NCBI RefSeq assembly: GCF_963675165.1 | Contig: NC_087390.1 | Span: forward strand, 4,597,301 to 4,661,300 | Source: Halichondria panicea | Taxonomy: Eukaryota > Porifera > Demospongiae > Suberitida > Halichondriidae | DNA: 64,000 nucleotides | Direction of reading: 5' to 3' | Shown here: in pieces, positions 45,727 through 56,250 of the stretch | How positions within the stretch are numbered: the first letter of the stretch is position 1 | Layout: each line of letters opens with the position of its first letter | Notes under the pieces: generated by a model | The model's input: only the letters and a program-made list of their open reading frames with translations | Told to the model about the DNA's origin: nothing | The model's database searches: none | Program-made: the position numbers and the translations under genes

Positions 45727-45949
45727 TATTATCCTGACATAGACAGCACACTTAAATCATTTGACATGCATGGTTTGGACCTTAGCTAGTCTCGCATGCC
45801 ATACGTTGAAGGGGGAAAAGAACATAATTATAGTAATTTACATCCTGTCATGCACGTGCTGCATTAACCGCAATGTTGCCGTACAACAACCCACGTCTTT
45901 CTCCACAGAATTAAGAAATCATGATTATTGTGACGTATACAGCGACTAA

Positions 45950-46800
45950 AAGTGTAATAATTCGAAGCTATCACGTGAACATGCATAGAGACCATTAAGA
46001 CAATAATGGAGTGATAATCCCTATAATTATATACAACAATTGTGGCCACCTAGATCTGTACACATGCGTGAACAATTTTGACTATTGCACTGATTTCTGT
46101 TTCCATATCACACATTATCATGTCGAGGGTCTTGGCTCTTTTTGCCAGGAATAATGAAACTGTAGTTTTGCCAACTTTGATGGATAGCTGCAGTCATGAG
46201 TGTATTGCTTTCTTATATGTCACAAGAAAGCAATACAATGATAGTTTCTGATGTGCAAACCAACTTTTAGCAATGGCGGATAGGGCTTGGAAATTATGCT
46301 AACATAATTTTTGGAATAATATAGGAAGACTTCTAGCAACGAGAATAATAGGGCACTAAATTGACCCCCAGAGTCTGGTAGACCTAATTTCACATCTTAT
46401 AATGTAGCTATAGATAGACATCTATTACTATACTTTAGTTACTAGTAGCCCAGAATCCAGCAATCTGATTGGTCAGTACAGGGTTTATATTTCCCATATT
46501 AACCTGTAAATTCTCATATAAACCTGTAATTTTCATGTTCACAACAACCATTCATTATTAATTTTTGTGTTTTTCAAACATGTTTTTTGTATAATTATTG
46601 TATTATAAAAAACAATGAGAAGTAACTGTTTTGTTTTGGTAATGACAAAAAATTATAATGTTCAGTCGCTGTTAATACGTTGGTTGTTGGATGTAGGCAT
46701 ATAGAGAGATCGATGGTATAACGTTGCAGGCACTAAAGTTAAAGTTTGGAGGCATAAATTGACAGCAGTTGGTTTGTGAGTTTTGTTGCACTGCCATCTG
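45950..46800. other. AT-rich stretch without recognisable gene (inside the proposed 5.4-kb intron)
   Basis: A short perfect hairpin (ATTGCTTTCTTATATGTCAC and AAGAAAGCAAT, about 46204-46237) and MITE-like scraps resembling 42780-43030 are visible. No coding sequence is supported. Confidence 0.4.
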
Positions 46801-46807
46801 TGAGTGA

Positions 46808-47010
46808 TCAGTGTGTGCCAGTATATATGTTAATTGGCTTTACGTTGAGGATGTCTGAAACTGACTTCTTTTGACACTCAGAAGTTCTCTTGTAGCTGCG
46901 AACTCCTTCCAAGCTTCGGTGTCCAGTTGTTTCCATTATCATTTGTTCGTCCACTCCAGCGTTGTAGAGTCTAGTAGCAGCAGTTGCACGGAGTATGTAT
47001 TAGAGGTTCA
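46808..47010 (-). pseudogene. Tyrosine recombinase C-terminal fragment (Crypton/DUF3504-like)
   Basis: The minus-strand frame ending at TGA 46808 reads AATRLYNAGVDEQMIMETTG, then HRSLEGVRSYKR. This is the C-terminal signature of tyrosine recombinases (His-Arg, then the nucleophile Tyr), in the form found in Crypton-derived and DUF3504 proteins. An in-frame TAA just upstream and no N-terminal domain show it is broken. A further open stretch on the same strand at 47150-47350 (ELATLSTEQRKEEEL...) may be another part of the same element. Confidence 0.65.
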
Positions 47011-47450
47011 GCCTTCTTTTGTGACCCTAGTCCAGCTCTCTGCAAGCGCTTCATTTCGGAGTCTAGGCACACTCGAAAGTCAGCAAAACAAGCATCCTTG
47101 AACAGGTCAATCCCGGGATTTCCATTCTAATTATTCACCTTATGCAGATATCACTATCCAAACTGTACACTGCACCTGCCGTGATAAGAGGCCTGCAGAC
47201 ACTTTGCTTCATTCGCTTTGAGTTAGGTAGAGAAGATTGTGCAGGTTCTGTTGGCTTGTCCAGCTCCTCCTCCTTTCTTTGTTCTGTAGAAAGAGTAGCC
47301 AGCTCCGCCTCCACATTTAGAGGGTGGGGTCTATGGGCTCGGTCATTATTATGCTGAGTACTTCTTCAGAAAAGAGCTTGTCTAGGCCTAGGTCTTCGTC
47401 CGCGTCCATTCTTTAGGTTAGTTTTTGAAATGAACCTAGCAACTAAACTC

Positions 47451-47585
47451 GTTAGATACTGTTTAGGAGGTATCTATGGGAATTATAAGCCCGCAGGCAC
47501 TCGTAGTACCCTCGCTTCGCTCGGGATACTACAGCAGGCCTTTGGGCTTATAATTCCCATAGATACCTCCTAAACAGTATCTAAC
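47451..47585. repeat. Foldback element with near-perfect 42-bp arms
   Basis: TTAGATACTGTTTAGGAGGT...AATTATAAGCCC is followed, after a loop that is itself palindromic (CTCGCTTCGCTCGGG), by the exact inverse ending CTAAACAGTATCTAAC. Confidence 0.85.
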
Positions 47586-47589
47586 TATT

Positions 47590-49128
47590 ATGTATATAGC
47601 ACTATAGCCACTAGCCACTAGGCATGCATGGAGGAGTATTTCCTCTTTCGGCACTAGAGGATTATATTTCACTTTCTGTAATGCTAGATACATATAACCT
47701 CGGTCCCGGGCCGATTTTTTTTTTAATAGAATGAAGTTGAAAAATACTACATGTAGCTAGAGACAATGAGGCTGGGAACGAGGCTACCTTAGGTAATGCT
47801 ATCAATATAACTACAAATAAATTGTCTTTTCATTGATGTCTTTAAACTGGAATAATGGGTACACCAAACTGGAGGCTGACTTTTTAAGAATAGTCAGAAT
47901 AATAGGCAAAATAAAAAGCATAATTTGCCAAGGCTTAATGGCGGACATACGTAACAACGCTCCTAGCCTCGGAACCAGGCCCCTCATACTCCCTCTTTCC
48001 TTCCCGGTGGCCTGTGGAGGAGGCTACAACGCTCCTAATGATGAATTAATGATTGTGCGCGCGGAACATTTTTGTGGATTGTAATGTGGAAATTGGTTAG
48101 TGTAAATGGTCACGAAATAATTATGAAATTCCATTGTCCGAACTCTACACGACAACCTGGATATGGTCACCTACGTTCTTTTCCTGTGGGGTCTGTCATC
48201 GATTAAAAACCGACCAAATGGCTCAAATGACAGGCCCACCATCAGCTTGAGCTGACACTATTGACCGACCAAATGTGCTGAACTGGCTAATCAAAAGAGC
48301 ATGCGCACTATATAAATTAATCTGCCACGTGTAAGAGAAGTTTAGCTAGCCATTTAGCCAGTTATTAGCAGAGCTATTGGTTTGAAGCAGTGCTACTGTA
48401 GCTCTTTTAGTGCTAGTACAAAGAGAAAGAGAAGTAACAGTGACTACCTTCAAGCAGTGGCAGTCTCAGACCTCTTTAAAGTGAATGTTGAAGGACTTAA
48501 GCTAGAATAATATTATTTTTGTACAAACTATAAGCCCAGAAAACCGATCAGCGACACCTTGATGGTGTAGTACAGAGTTAGAAATTGAACACAATCAACA
48601 TTCTGTTCAGACCATTGGATTCCTAAAAACATTTTTACCGTCGTAATTTTCGAGATGCATGCTGATCTAGCATATGAAGTCAATGACCAATCGTTTTGCA
48701 GCATGGTCTGACAAACGTCAGCTAGAAGAAAAATATAATCCTCACTGTTTCCCCTTCAACCAAGGGCGTATACAGAGAAGAGGGCATGTATGTACCCTAC
48801 ATACTCATCCAACTTCGTATCAGAGGCCGGATACACTAAAAATAGAATTCCGTATACAAGTGGGTGGTGTTATTTACGGAGTTATAATTATGAGCGTGTA
48901 CATCAGAGCTGCCTTTGCTAGCTAGCTAACAGTGCAGTATTATTTTAGAGAAGTGTCATGTGATGACCAGTCCTAGTCCAGCCTTCGAGCGGAAAGTTAA
49001 GTGCTGGGCGTAGGCCTATTATTAAGAAGTACCAGGGACTCAGGAAGACAGCTTTATTGTACCTATATAGCTAGGTTTCATTCTTGGCGTTGCAACTTTT
49101 GGATGGTTTGCCTTTGCCTTTGACACTG
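47590..49128. other. Region without recognisable gene
   Basis: Only short, unconserved ORFs. A scrap of a family E end (CTAGCCTCGGAACCAGGC) occurs near 47964. No RNA gene or splice-supported exon is seen. Confidence 0.4.
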
Positions 49129-49140
49129 CTAGTACGAGCC

Positions 49141-49703
49141 TAGCCTCGAATCCAGGCCGATTAAAATACGGCCTGGTACCTATTGCATGTGTAATTAATC
49201 ATAGGCGTGGTCCATACACGCCCACGTACTATCTACTATGTATATGAAGCTTTATAGCCTAGCTAGCTAGCTAGCTGTGGCCCTCTACGGTGTTGTCGAG
49301 AAGGCTTGCACACTAGTCTGAAACCAGAAGAGGCTCTCATCTACCTCTATGATGGTTGGATGGTCGTGATGTTTTGAACTTGGTTTCTGTACAAATGAGA
49401 GCTTCTTCTGGCTTCAGACTAGCGTGCAAGCCTTCTCGACAACACCATAGAGGGCCACAGCTAGCCAGCAAGTCTTCTCGACAACGCAATAGAGGGCATA
49501 AGCCACAGCTTCACAGGAGACAAGTATTTGTTAAAATTAATACGGAAAGAAACTAGTAAACAAACTAGTTTACGGTTTAATTTTACAAAGGTTTACTAAA
49601 GTATAACGAGTCACCCAGATTCTGGGTGACTCAGTTCGCGCATGTGCACTATCACCCATGCAATAGAGACCAGGCCGTATTTTAATCGGCCTGGTCTCGA
49701 GGC
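49141..49703. mobile_element. MITE, family E, with intact target-site duplication and nested palindrome
   Basis: Ends TAGCCTCGAATCCAGGCCGA and (inverted) CTGGTCTCGAGGC pair over about 35 bp. The direct repeat TAGTACGAGCC flanks the element at 49130-49140 and 49704-49714. An inner foldback (49271-49468, GCCCTCTACGGTGTTGTCGA and inverse) is nested inside. Confidence 0.8.
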
Positions 49704-49907
49704 TAGTACGAGCCATACCTGCAATCGAGCTAGCTAGCTACCTAGTAATACTGCAGATATAAAAAAGATCTTGATTTACATTGTGTGGTCAAAGGTTAGT
49801 CCGTTACGCGTGGGTGTTTTTGTGGGCAGTTCTAAAATACCTTAATACAAATCGAATGATTCTGAGAATAGGGTGAGTTGCATCCCCTCTTCTCTGTATA
49901 CGCAACT

Positions 49908-51014
49908 AAGCAGAAGAGAGGGATATAGGAAACGTCCAGCACTTCCGTTGGATGAGGCTAGTTCGTTTAATGAGTAAAAAGAGGCATGTAATGAGCAAAA
50001 AGGGGTGTGTGCTCTCAAAATGTCAGTATAGTTTGTAGTATTATAAGCAAGCTGAGGAAACACCAGATACACTTAGACATAGGCTATTAATCTTTTAGAG
50101 CTACTTATGCAAATGCAAATTAAGTGATGAGAAAGTGAGCTCCAAAGGGGATGTCAGTACTCTCTACAAGCCATAACAGCCAAGTCCTTCAAATGCCATC
50201 TCTTCGATCACACAAGACCGATAAAGATACGTGTGTTCCAATATACCTAAGCTGTGTCTTAGAGCACTTCAAACTAGATGCAGTATAAGAGAGCAGGAGA
50301 GGTACGGAAACTTTCTGGACTTCGGACAAACGTTTCATGGTGCTGCCACTACTTCACTGCATTATGAGCTGAGAAATATACTTTGTTCCATGCAGTTATA
50401 AACACACTTTAATTCTGTGAAACCTACATGTTATAACCTATTGGAGATAGAGGTACACAAATTTACAATTTCACACACATGAAGCTATATAAAAGAAAGC
50501 TGTGCACCAACATAGTACCGTATATGCTTGATCAGGAGCCGCGGCTACTAAATGTTTCATTTTGCTGGAAGAGGAGGCTACAATTCGAGAGAGGCCACTG
50601 TTCAAGAGCGGCGTTTATTAGCTCCAGCTAATTCAACAACTTTTAGTTTGTCATCAAAAGTTCTTTTCACCTGCATAAACTTGAACTCTGCCATGAGAAA
50701 GTCTTTGTGCTAGTATTAATAATTTTTTTGGCTGCCACATGCAGAAATGCTAGAGTCAAAGTTCACTGAGGCTACTATTTGAGAGCGGCTACTAAATGTT
50801 TCATTTTGCTAGCAAGGGAGGCTACTATTTGAGTGCGGCCTCTGATCGAGTATGTGTGCATGATGCCTGGTTACGAGAAAAATAAGCAGATATAGGGATC
50901 ATTGTGTACTTTCTTGAGCGCAACTAGCCTCCAACCAGAGGGTGTGACGTCACACACTGCATTTACCTAGCATCACGTGGGGCGTTGCCTATCCCTCTCT
51001 TTCGTTTATCTATG
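49908..51014. repeat. Family A-like element, copy 4 (about 1.1 kb, diverged)
   Basis: Left AGAGAGGGATATAGGAAACG and right CGTTGCCTATCCCTCTCTTTCG resemble the family A ends. Inside, 50520-50850 has two imperfect copies of GGCTACTAAATGTTTCATTT with flanking GAGAGCGGC motifs. Confidence 0.45.
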
Positions 51015-51083
51015 AACTAAGTAGTATCAGCATTATTCATTATTTAATACCCGTAGTCTACGGTCATGGTATTGACACTTTAT

Positions 51084-51455
51084 CTACAACTTACCTCCAT
51101 GGGGCCTACTGTGTTGTTCCCTGTGAGAGTCATCACTTATTGAACTCATTTCAGAGCGAACCCTAGCCTTCATTCTCTCAGCCAGGTCGACGTAAACATC
51201 AATTTTTATGAGGATATTAGCAAAACGATGATAAGCTTTCGGATTTCGTTGGATTTTATCATGAAGGGAATCAAGTAAGATCCCAGTTCGTTCAGCTTCA
51301 TCAACATTTAAGTACCTGCTGCTCACTTTTCTTTTAGTTTCTTTCGATATGAGTCGTTTGGAGAATGCCTGATCAGTTATGTGTCCTATTTCACTTTGTA
51401 AACCCTCCTTCAGGTCGCTGTAGAGCCCAGTGAAAGCATTTATTTCAGCAGACAT
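51084..51455 (-). CDS. CARD/death-fold-like domain, probable first exon of the locus-2 NB-ARC gene
   Basis: 123-aa ORF from ATG 51455, homologous to 30880-31248 (shared LYSDLK, DQAFSKRLIS against DKAFSKGLIS, ER, LLD). The last codons cover a perfect donor: CATGGAG|GTAAGT after 51095, leaving phase 1, so the stop at 51084 is probably intronic. The next phase-1 acceptor with coding sequence on the minus strand that I can recognise is 45689, at the transmembrane helix of the NB-ARC ORF; the implied intron is 5,405 nt and is filled with transposon debris. The divergent neighbour is a broken peptidase copy, as at locus 1. Whether this domain also exists as a stand-alone short protein cannot be decided here. 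Confidence 0.65.
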   Translation of the reverse strand: MSAEINAFTGLYSDLKEGLQSEIGHITDQAFSKRLISKETKRKVSSRYLNVDEAERTGILLDSLHDKIQRNPKAYHRFANILIKIDVYVDLAERMKARVRSEMSSISDDSHREQHSRPHGGKL

Positions 51456-51689
51456 GTTAGAAAAGGGGGGTTAAGGTTGACTTCTTGACTTGAGATCAGA
51501 GGAGGTACGAGATATTTTACTAGAGTGGGGTGCAGTGGTACGTGTCAAGTGTCTTAAGGCTAGGGTTCGGGTCGATAATGTAGCACACGGATTATTGACC
51601 TCTGAAAGGGGGTCGGTCAATCAATCGACCCCGGCCTCACTTGTTGCACACTGCTGTGTGGGAGATTTGTGAGATCAGTCAGCAAACTA

Positions 51690-52592
51690 CAGCATGCACA
51701 TACCTCATTCAGAACAAGGAGAGGCATTCTAGCAGCAATAGCTCTCAACTTTCTGGCCTTGGGTTGGTTTCTTACTTGTGCAGGCTAGTCTCCTAGTATG
51801 TCTGGCCAGTCTGCTCAGGACTGGTTACACTGGCAACCTAGTACATCTACCTGCAAGGGTGTGTGAAGGATGGCAGTGATTGGGGGGCTAATGTCACCAT
51901 TGACGGCCACACTGTGTCAGTGCTTAGCTGGTTCGATGATCAGCTCAAGTCGGATAATATCAAGAACAACCTGCAGTAAGCAACTGTAAGTAAAATCAGA
52001 GTTTTGGTACAATTAATAATTTTGTCATAGATTTCACTTGTTGAAATAAAGTGTTGAAGTAGATGTTCGGTTAGTGACTTACTTGCATACACTGCACTGT
52101 ATTGCACTTCTTCTGAGCCTCTCTCTGACTCTATAGATCTAAAGTGGCATTCTGAATCTATCTTATGGGTTCGTTCACAGTTAACATGACTACGCAAGGG
52201 TCTAAAGGAGTTAGCACAGTATAATTATGCCACAGCTCACAGTAGGGTATAATTATTTCCAAGCACTGTTATATATATCTGCTCATAATTATATGCAGCA
52301 CCTTGACTGAGGAGCCTCACATGGGAGGCAGTGAAGAGAACCATCAGCTAGCTGTGATGATCTACCAACAGTGGGAAGGATTCATGTTCGACAAAGTGAA
52401 CTAGTCAACTACTCTGTTCTACTCAGCTTCCCCAACAACACAAGCAATCCCAACATGCTGCAATTGTTGAACGCTAAGAATGAACTACTCTACAATTCTC
52501 ACTCGAAACAGGAGCCACCTTTGACCCCTGGTGAAGACGACCCCAACGTGGCTCCATCTTTCAATGCATACTCTGGAAGTGGGAAAACTTCA
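51690..52592 (+). pseudogene. Truncated duplicate of the first two exons of the glutamate carboxypeptidase gene
   Basis: Exon-1-like (about 51690-51974) and exon-2-like (52299-52592) sequences are highly similar to 31520-31744 and 32015-32306, including the splice sites. The start codon is missing: the segment around the ATG at 31428 is deleted, reading GAGATCAGTCAGC. A 1-base deletion near 52399 (GACAAAGTGAACTAG) gives a stop. No later exons are present. The copy keeps the head-to-head arrangement with a CARD-like exon, so the duplication included the shared promoter region. Confidence 0.88.
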
Positions 52593-52665
52593 GTAAGTCT
52601 TATTTTTGTAAACAAAAACAGCCAATGATGGGGCCGGGGAGTGATGCAATTAGTAGTAACTGTTG

Positions 52666-53286
52666 TTAAGGTTACGGTTAACCGTTTGCTCATTAATTAT
52701 TCATGAGCTAGATCTAGTGATCTTTTCCAGCTAGAATGAGCTGGAAGCCCAGCTGAAACGCAGTAGTCATTTCATGGCTCGAATAGACATTTTTACTATA
52801 TATAAAGCTTAGGTAGGTACAGTCTACTGTAGCTTCACTACATGCAGGGCGGGTCGAAGAGATATTTCGAAAAAAGGCTACTGAAAGCTCACAAAAGGCT
52901 GTTTTCCTTGGCTCTGGCCGCCATTTTAAGTGGAGTTAGTCTACATATTATTATTTTGTGAGAGTTTCTTGGCCTGGAAAGAAAAAAAATCGTTTCGACC
53001 CGCCCTCCAGAATGGTAAGAAGTATCATATAAGAGCAAGAACACAGAGCTAGAAGTGTTTTTGATGACTACTAGTTTGTGTTGTTTCTAGTAACTTGATG
53101 ATTGCATGCTCAGAGCTTCCACTGGAAAATGTTTTGAAGACTGATACTTGTCATACAGGATGATACACCAATATATTTATCATGTATGTGCTTCAAACTT
53201 TTATCATGGCATGTATAGTTTCACAAAAATCATTATAAGAAAATCATGAATATTCATGAGCAAACTGTTTACCGCAACCTTAAGTA
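52666..53286. mobile_element. Terminal-inverted-repeat element (about 620 bp) downstream of the peptidase pseudogene
   Basis: Ends TTAAGGTTACGGTTAACCGTTTGCTCATTAA at the left and GAGCAAACTGTTTACCGCAACCTTAA at the right are inverted. Inner arms GGGCGGGTCGAA and TTCGACCCGCCC also pair. Confidence 0.7.
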
Positions 53287-53351
53287 GATTCTAAATTTTA
53301 GTTGTGGTTTTCAATTTCAATAATCAGCAAGTCTGCATATGATTGTGTTCG

Positions 53352-54232
53352 TTAGAGATCTAACGGTGTAACGTATTTTACTAGAATATTTTGCTGGTGA
53401 AAAACCTTTGCGAATGAGCCAAATGAGTCCCAGAGCTGTTCACTAACAGACATGCACGCACACAGTCCGAGTGTAATGTCATGATGCTGACCTGTACAGA
53501 AAAAATACATAAGTATATTAAGCCTACAAACATACATACCTCTTAATGAGACAATAGTAATCTGTTGAAAGTGAGCAGTTTGGCAGCCATCATGTAGCAG
53601 AGGTAGACTGACACTGAGAGGAGCGAGCACAAATCGACCTAATTTCCTTATTTCAGGCATATACAAGAAATGATTGTAGTGGGTAATCCGGTAACGGTCT
53701 TCACAATAGAAAGCAGCAAATGAACAGTCACAGCAGTGATACTGTGCTGGGTTAGGACAAAGTATACACAACTGTCCAAATCGCACGGCCGAGCTATCTA
53801 CATACTGAGTTACAAGATGCTCCTGAATACTGTTCCAGGCTTCTAGTTGCCGGAGATGGTTCTGCCTGTGATTACGTCTTGGTCTACCGGTAGAAAACTC
53901 ATGGGCTGAGGATCGCTTGAAACGTCGTCTTCCATATTTTCTTCTCTTTCATCATGACCATCCTCCATACATTTATCATCTTCCTTGTGTACGTGCGTGT
54001 ACTCTTGACGTCTGAGACAGTAATTTAAACTGCAAAAGCTTGTTCTTCTTCCACCGCCTAGGCATGATGTGATGCAGCTATACTTTTCTACAGTCAAATG
54101 GTACAATGACACAAACCAGTTACCTGAAACATCTGTCTCAAAACAGTCATCACTGCAGTCATCCTGGTCCTCCTCAAGCTCGCTGACATACTTTCCTGGA
54201 CCCATTAGTTGTGTTCTTGAATGTTCCATCAT
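53352..54232 (-). pseudogene. Fragment resembling a KDZ-type transposase N-terminus (Cys cluster), frame-disrupted
   Basis: On the minus strand, frame segments read RRFKRSSAHEFSTGRPRRNH, then QLEAWNSIQEHLVTQYVDSS, then CILCPNPAQYHCCDCSFAAF with YCEDRYRITHYNHF and LSLPLLHDGCQ. The basic stretch followed by C-x2-C...C-x2-C...C...H...H resembles the CxC cluster that precedes Kyakuja-Dileera-Zisupton transposases. A donor (AGAG|GTATGT) near 53537 and a possible next exon (GQHHDITLGLCACMSVSEQL) extend it. An acidic frame at 53843-54232 does not connect without a frameshift. No catalytic domain is seen. The family call is tentative. Confidence 0.4.
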
Positions 54233-54262
54233 CTAAATATCAGCCGGCAGCATGCTACCGAC

Positions 54263-54487
54263 TACCGTATAGCGGGAAATTTTCGTGGGTGCAAATTTTC
54301 CCTATTTGGCTTCAGCTTCAGCAGAAATGTTCGTGGGTTCTAATAATTATTCGCGGTTCAATGCCAGGAAACCACACCCACCAATAGGAAATTACCAGTG
54401 CGTGGGAATTTATCCCAGTTTTGTTAATTTTCTGCCCTCGAAAAATGCGAAAATTTGCACCACACAAAAATTTCCCTCTATACGATA
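54263..54487. repeat. MITE, family B (225 bp)
   Basis: TACCGTATAGCGGGAAATTT at the left; AAATTTCCCTCTATACGATA at the right in inverse. The inner arms GTGGGTGCAAATTTTC and GAAAATTTGCACCAC also pair. Confidence 0.75.
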
Positions 54488-54867
54488 TTTTGCAAATGAG
54501 CCAAATCAACACCTTTTACGATCTAACTATTGCTTTCTGGCAAGGATTGTGTGTTATAATTATAGCTTTTGCAATTTTATTGTTGCGAATTGATCAACTC
54601 TCGTAAAGTTCGCATATGTTTGTTGTTCTAACTATATTATAGTTGTTTTGCCCCCTCTTCCAAAAAATCCTGGCTACGCTCCTGATCTATGCTGTCACCT
54701 GTGCTGCAAAATGAAGTGCTGCAAAATGAAATGGGATCAAACCCATAAGTTCATAAGTTCAAAAGTAACAAAGCAAGTAGTTACACAAAGCAAAAGATGT
54801 ACATGTAAAAAAAAAATTCTTGGACAAAAAATATAACTACATGGTAGAAGAGCAAAATATTTCTTCT

Positions 54868-55600
54868 TTCTCAAAATAATGCCTTCTTTGTATTACTGAG
54901 GTATATATCGTTCAATGATGATCTCATATGCAAGGAAGACGAAAATTCATTATCGAACTGAAGATTTTGATAATTTATCCACTCTAACAATGGTAAACAC
55001 TGTACACTTGGAAGTGAAACATGCCCACTGTTGAGCTTCACATCGATAAAAAGTTGAGTCAGCGTAGATAATTTTGGGAGGATCTTCGTTAAATCTAGGA
55101 TGAACAATGGATATTTAAGAGAAATATTTAGATGTTTTAACAATGACATGGAATTTATCTAGGGTTTCTTTCCAAAATAATGGTAAGCAGGAAATTTTTG
55201 ATACTTGTGTTAGCAATCAAAATTATCAATGGCGGACAAGTTCATACGTGCCACAGGAATATTTTCATAGCTCGACACTGATGTTGAGTTTTCGTAAATA
55301 CACGAATGTCCCGCTGCCAGGTATCGAAGTTTCTTCATCATTTTCAGCACATTCCACAGAGAAAAAACGCTCTCGATGTTTTCAATACCAGAAATGTTCA
55401 GAGCGCAGTCAAACCCATACAATTTGAACTGAGATCACATAGACCAATAATGTTTGTCAAAGCATTTTTGCAGCCGTAAATGTCTAAGCACATGAGCTTT
55501 GCAGTCGAAAGGCCAAGGCAGAAATTTATTTCTCAGACTGGAAGTACTTCCTGTTGTCCATTTGGATATGCGGTTTCAAGTTCAATTTTTGTACAAACTT
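54868..55600 (-). pseudogene. Leucine-rich-repeat gene remnant (3' end)
   Basis: Three minus-strand frame segments carry LRR-like spacing: LMCLDIYGCKNALTNIIGLC (about 55420-55540), ALNISGIENIESVFSLWNVL with KMMKKLRYLAAG (55210-55422), and MSLLKHLNISLKYPLFILDL with LPKLSTLTQLFIDV (54871-55149). They are interrupted by a 1-base shift near 55400 and a stop at 55210. Sponge NLR genes often end in LRRs, but no NACHT or CARD is attached here, so the parent gene is unknown. The last about 65 bp recur at 62511-62565. Confidence 0.55.
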
Positions 55601-55604
55601 TAGC

Positions 55605-55909
55605 TTAGTGTAACATTTTATTCCTTGAAGGTACTTAATATATAATTTTATATTCTTTATTCTTATTGCATCCTTTTCATAACAATATCTATCACAAGTT
55701 CAACACAGAGCCTTGCTTAGTAGCAGAAGCTTTTGACTTACCTGTACATTAGCTGATGCAAAATCAGTTCCCCACCCCATACCAACTCCAAACTTGGTAT
55801 ATCGCTTGTTTACAGGTTAATACCATTGTATTTCAAAATATAAACTGTTCTACTGTATAATCATTCCGGTAGAGCATACAAAAGTTGGGCATGATTTTAC
55901 GCACTAATT
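55605..55909. other. AT-rich stretch without recognisable gene
   Basis: About 300 bp between the LRR remnant and the putative copia LTR. Only short unconserved ORFs. Confidence 0.4.
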
Positions 55910-56250
55910 GAAATGTTGTCCAGCTTTGTAACAACGCACATAGATCTGTTCGCAGATATCGCAGTTGACACTAGTCACACTTTGTTCAATAACAGTAGTA
56001 GACAACAGAAACAGCATAACACTCATAACCTAATCATAACCTAGCTTGCACAAAACTCAAGAACTTATAATTATACAGAACACATATAACTCTAGAATGT
56101 TCTACCTAGTTCTCAAATGTCAAAGTTCAGCAGCAGCTACAGTTCTAGAACAAACATTAACTAGAATAATCTAGATGTACAGTCTAAGTGAAGAGTTCAC
56201 CTAATCACTACACTTGTGGTTTACCACTTGATCAATTACTTCCTCTAACA
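55910..56250 (-). repeat. Putative 3' LTR of the copia element
   Basis: On the minus strand a polypurine stretch (AAGTGGGAG) is followed by TGTTAGAGGAAGTAATTGA and, 341 bp on, ends ...ACAACATTTCA, giving TG...CA termini. The reverse transcriptase frame ends a few codons inside, as is common in Ty1/copia elements. The 5' LTR is missing, so it cannot be confirmed by comparison. Confidence 0.5.

Noticed and set aside
46871-47357. Plus-strand Ser-rich ORFs
   Set aside because: The minus strand of the same DNA encodes the recombinase relic. The Ser-rich frames are its antisense.
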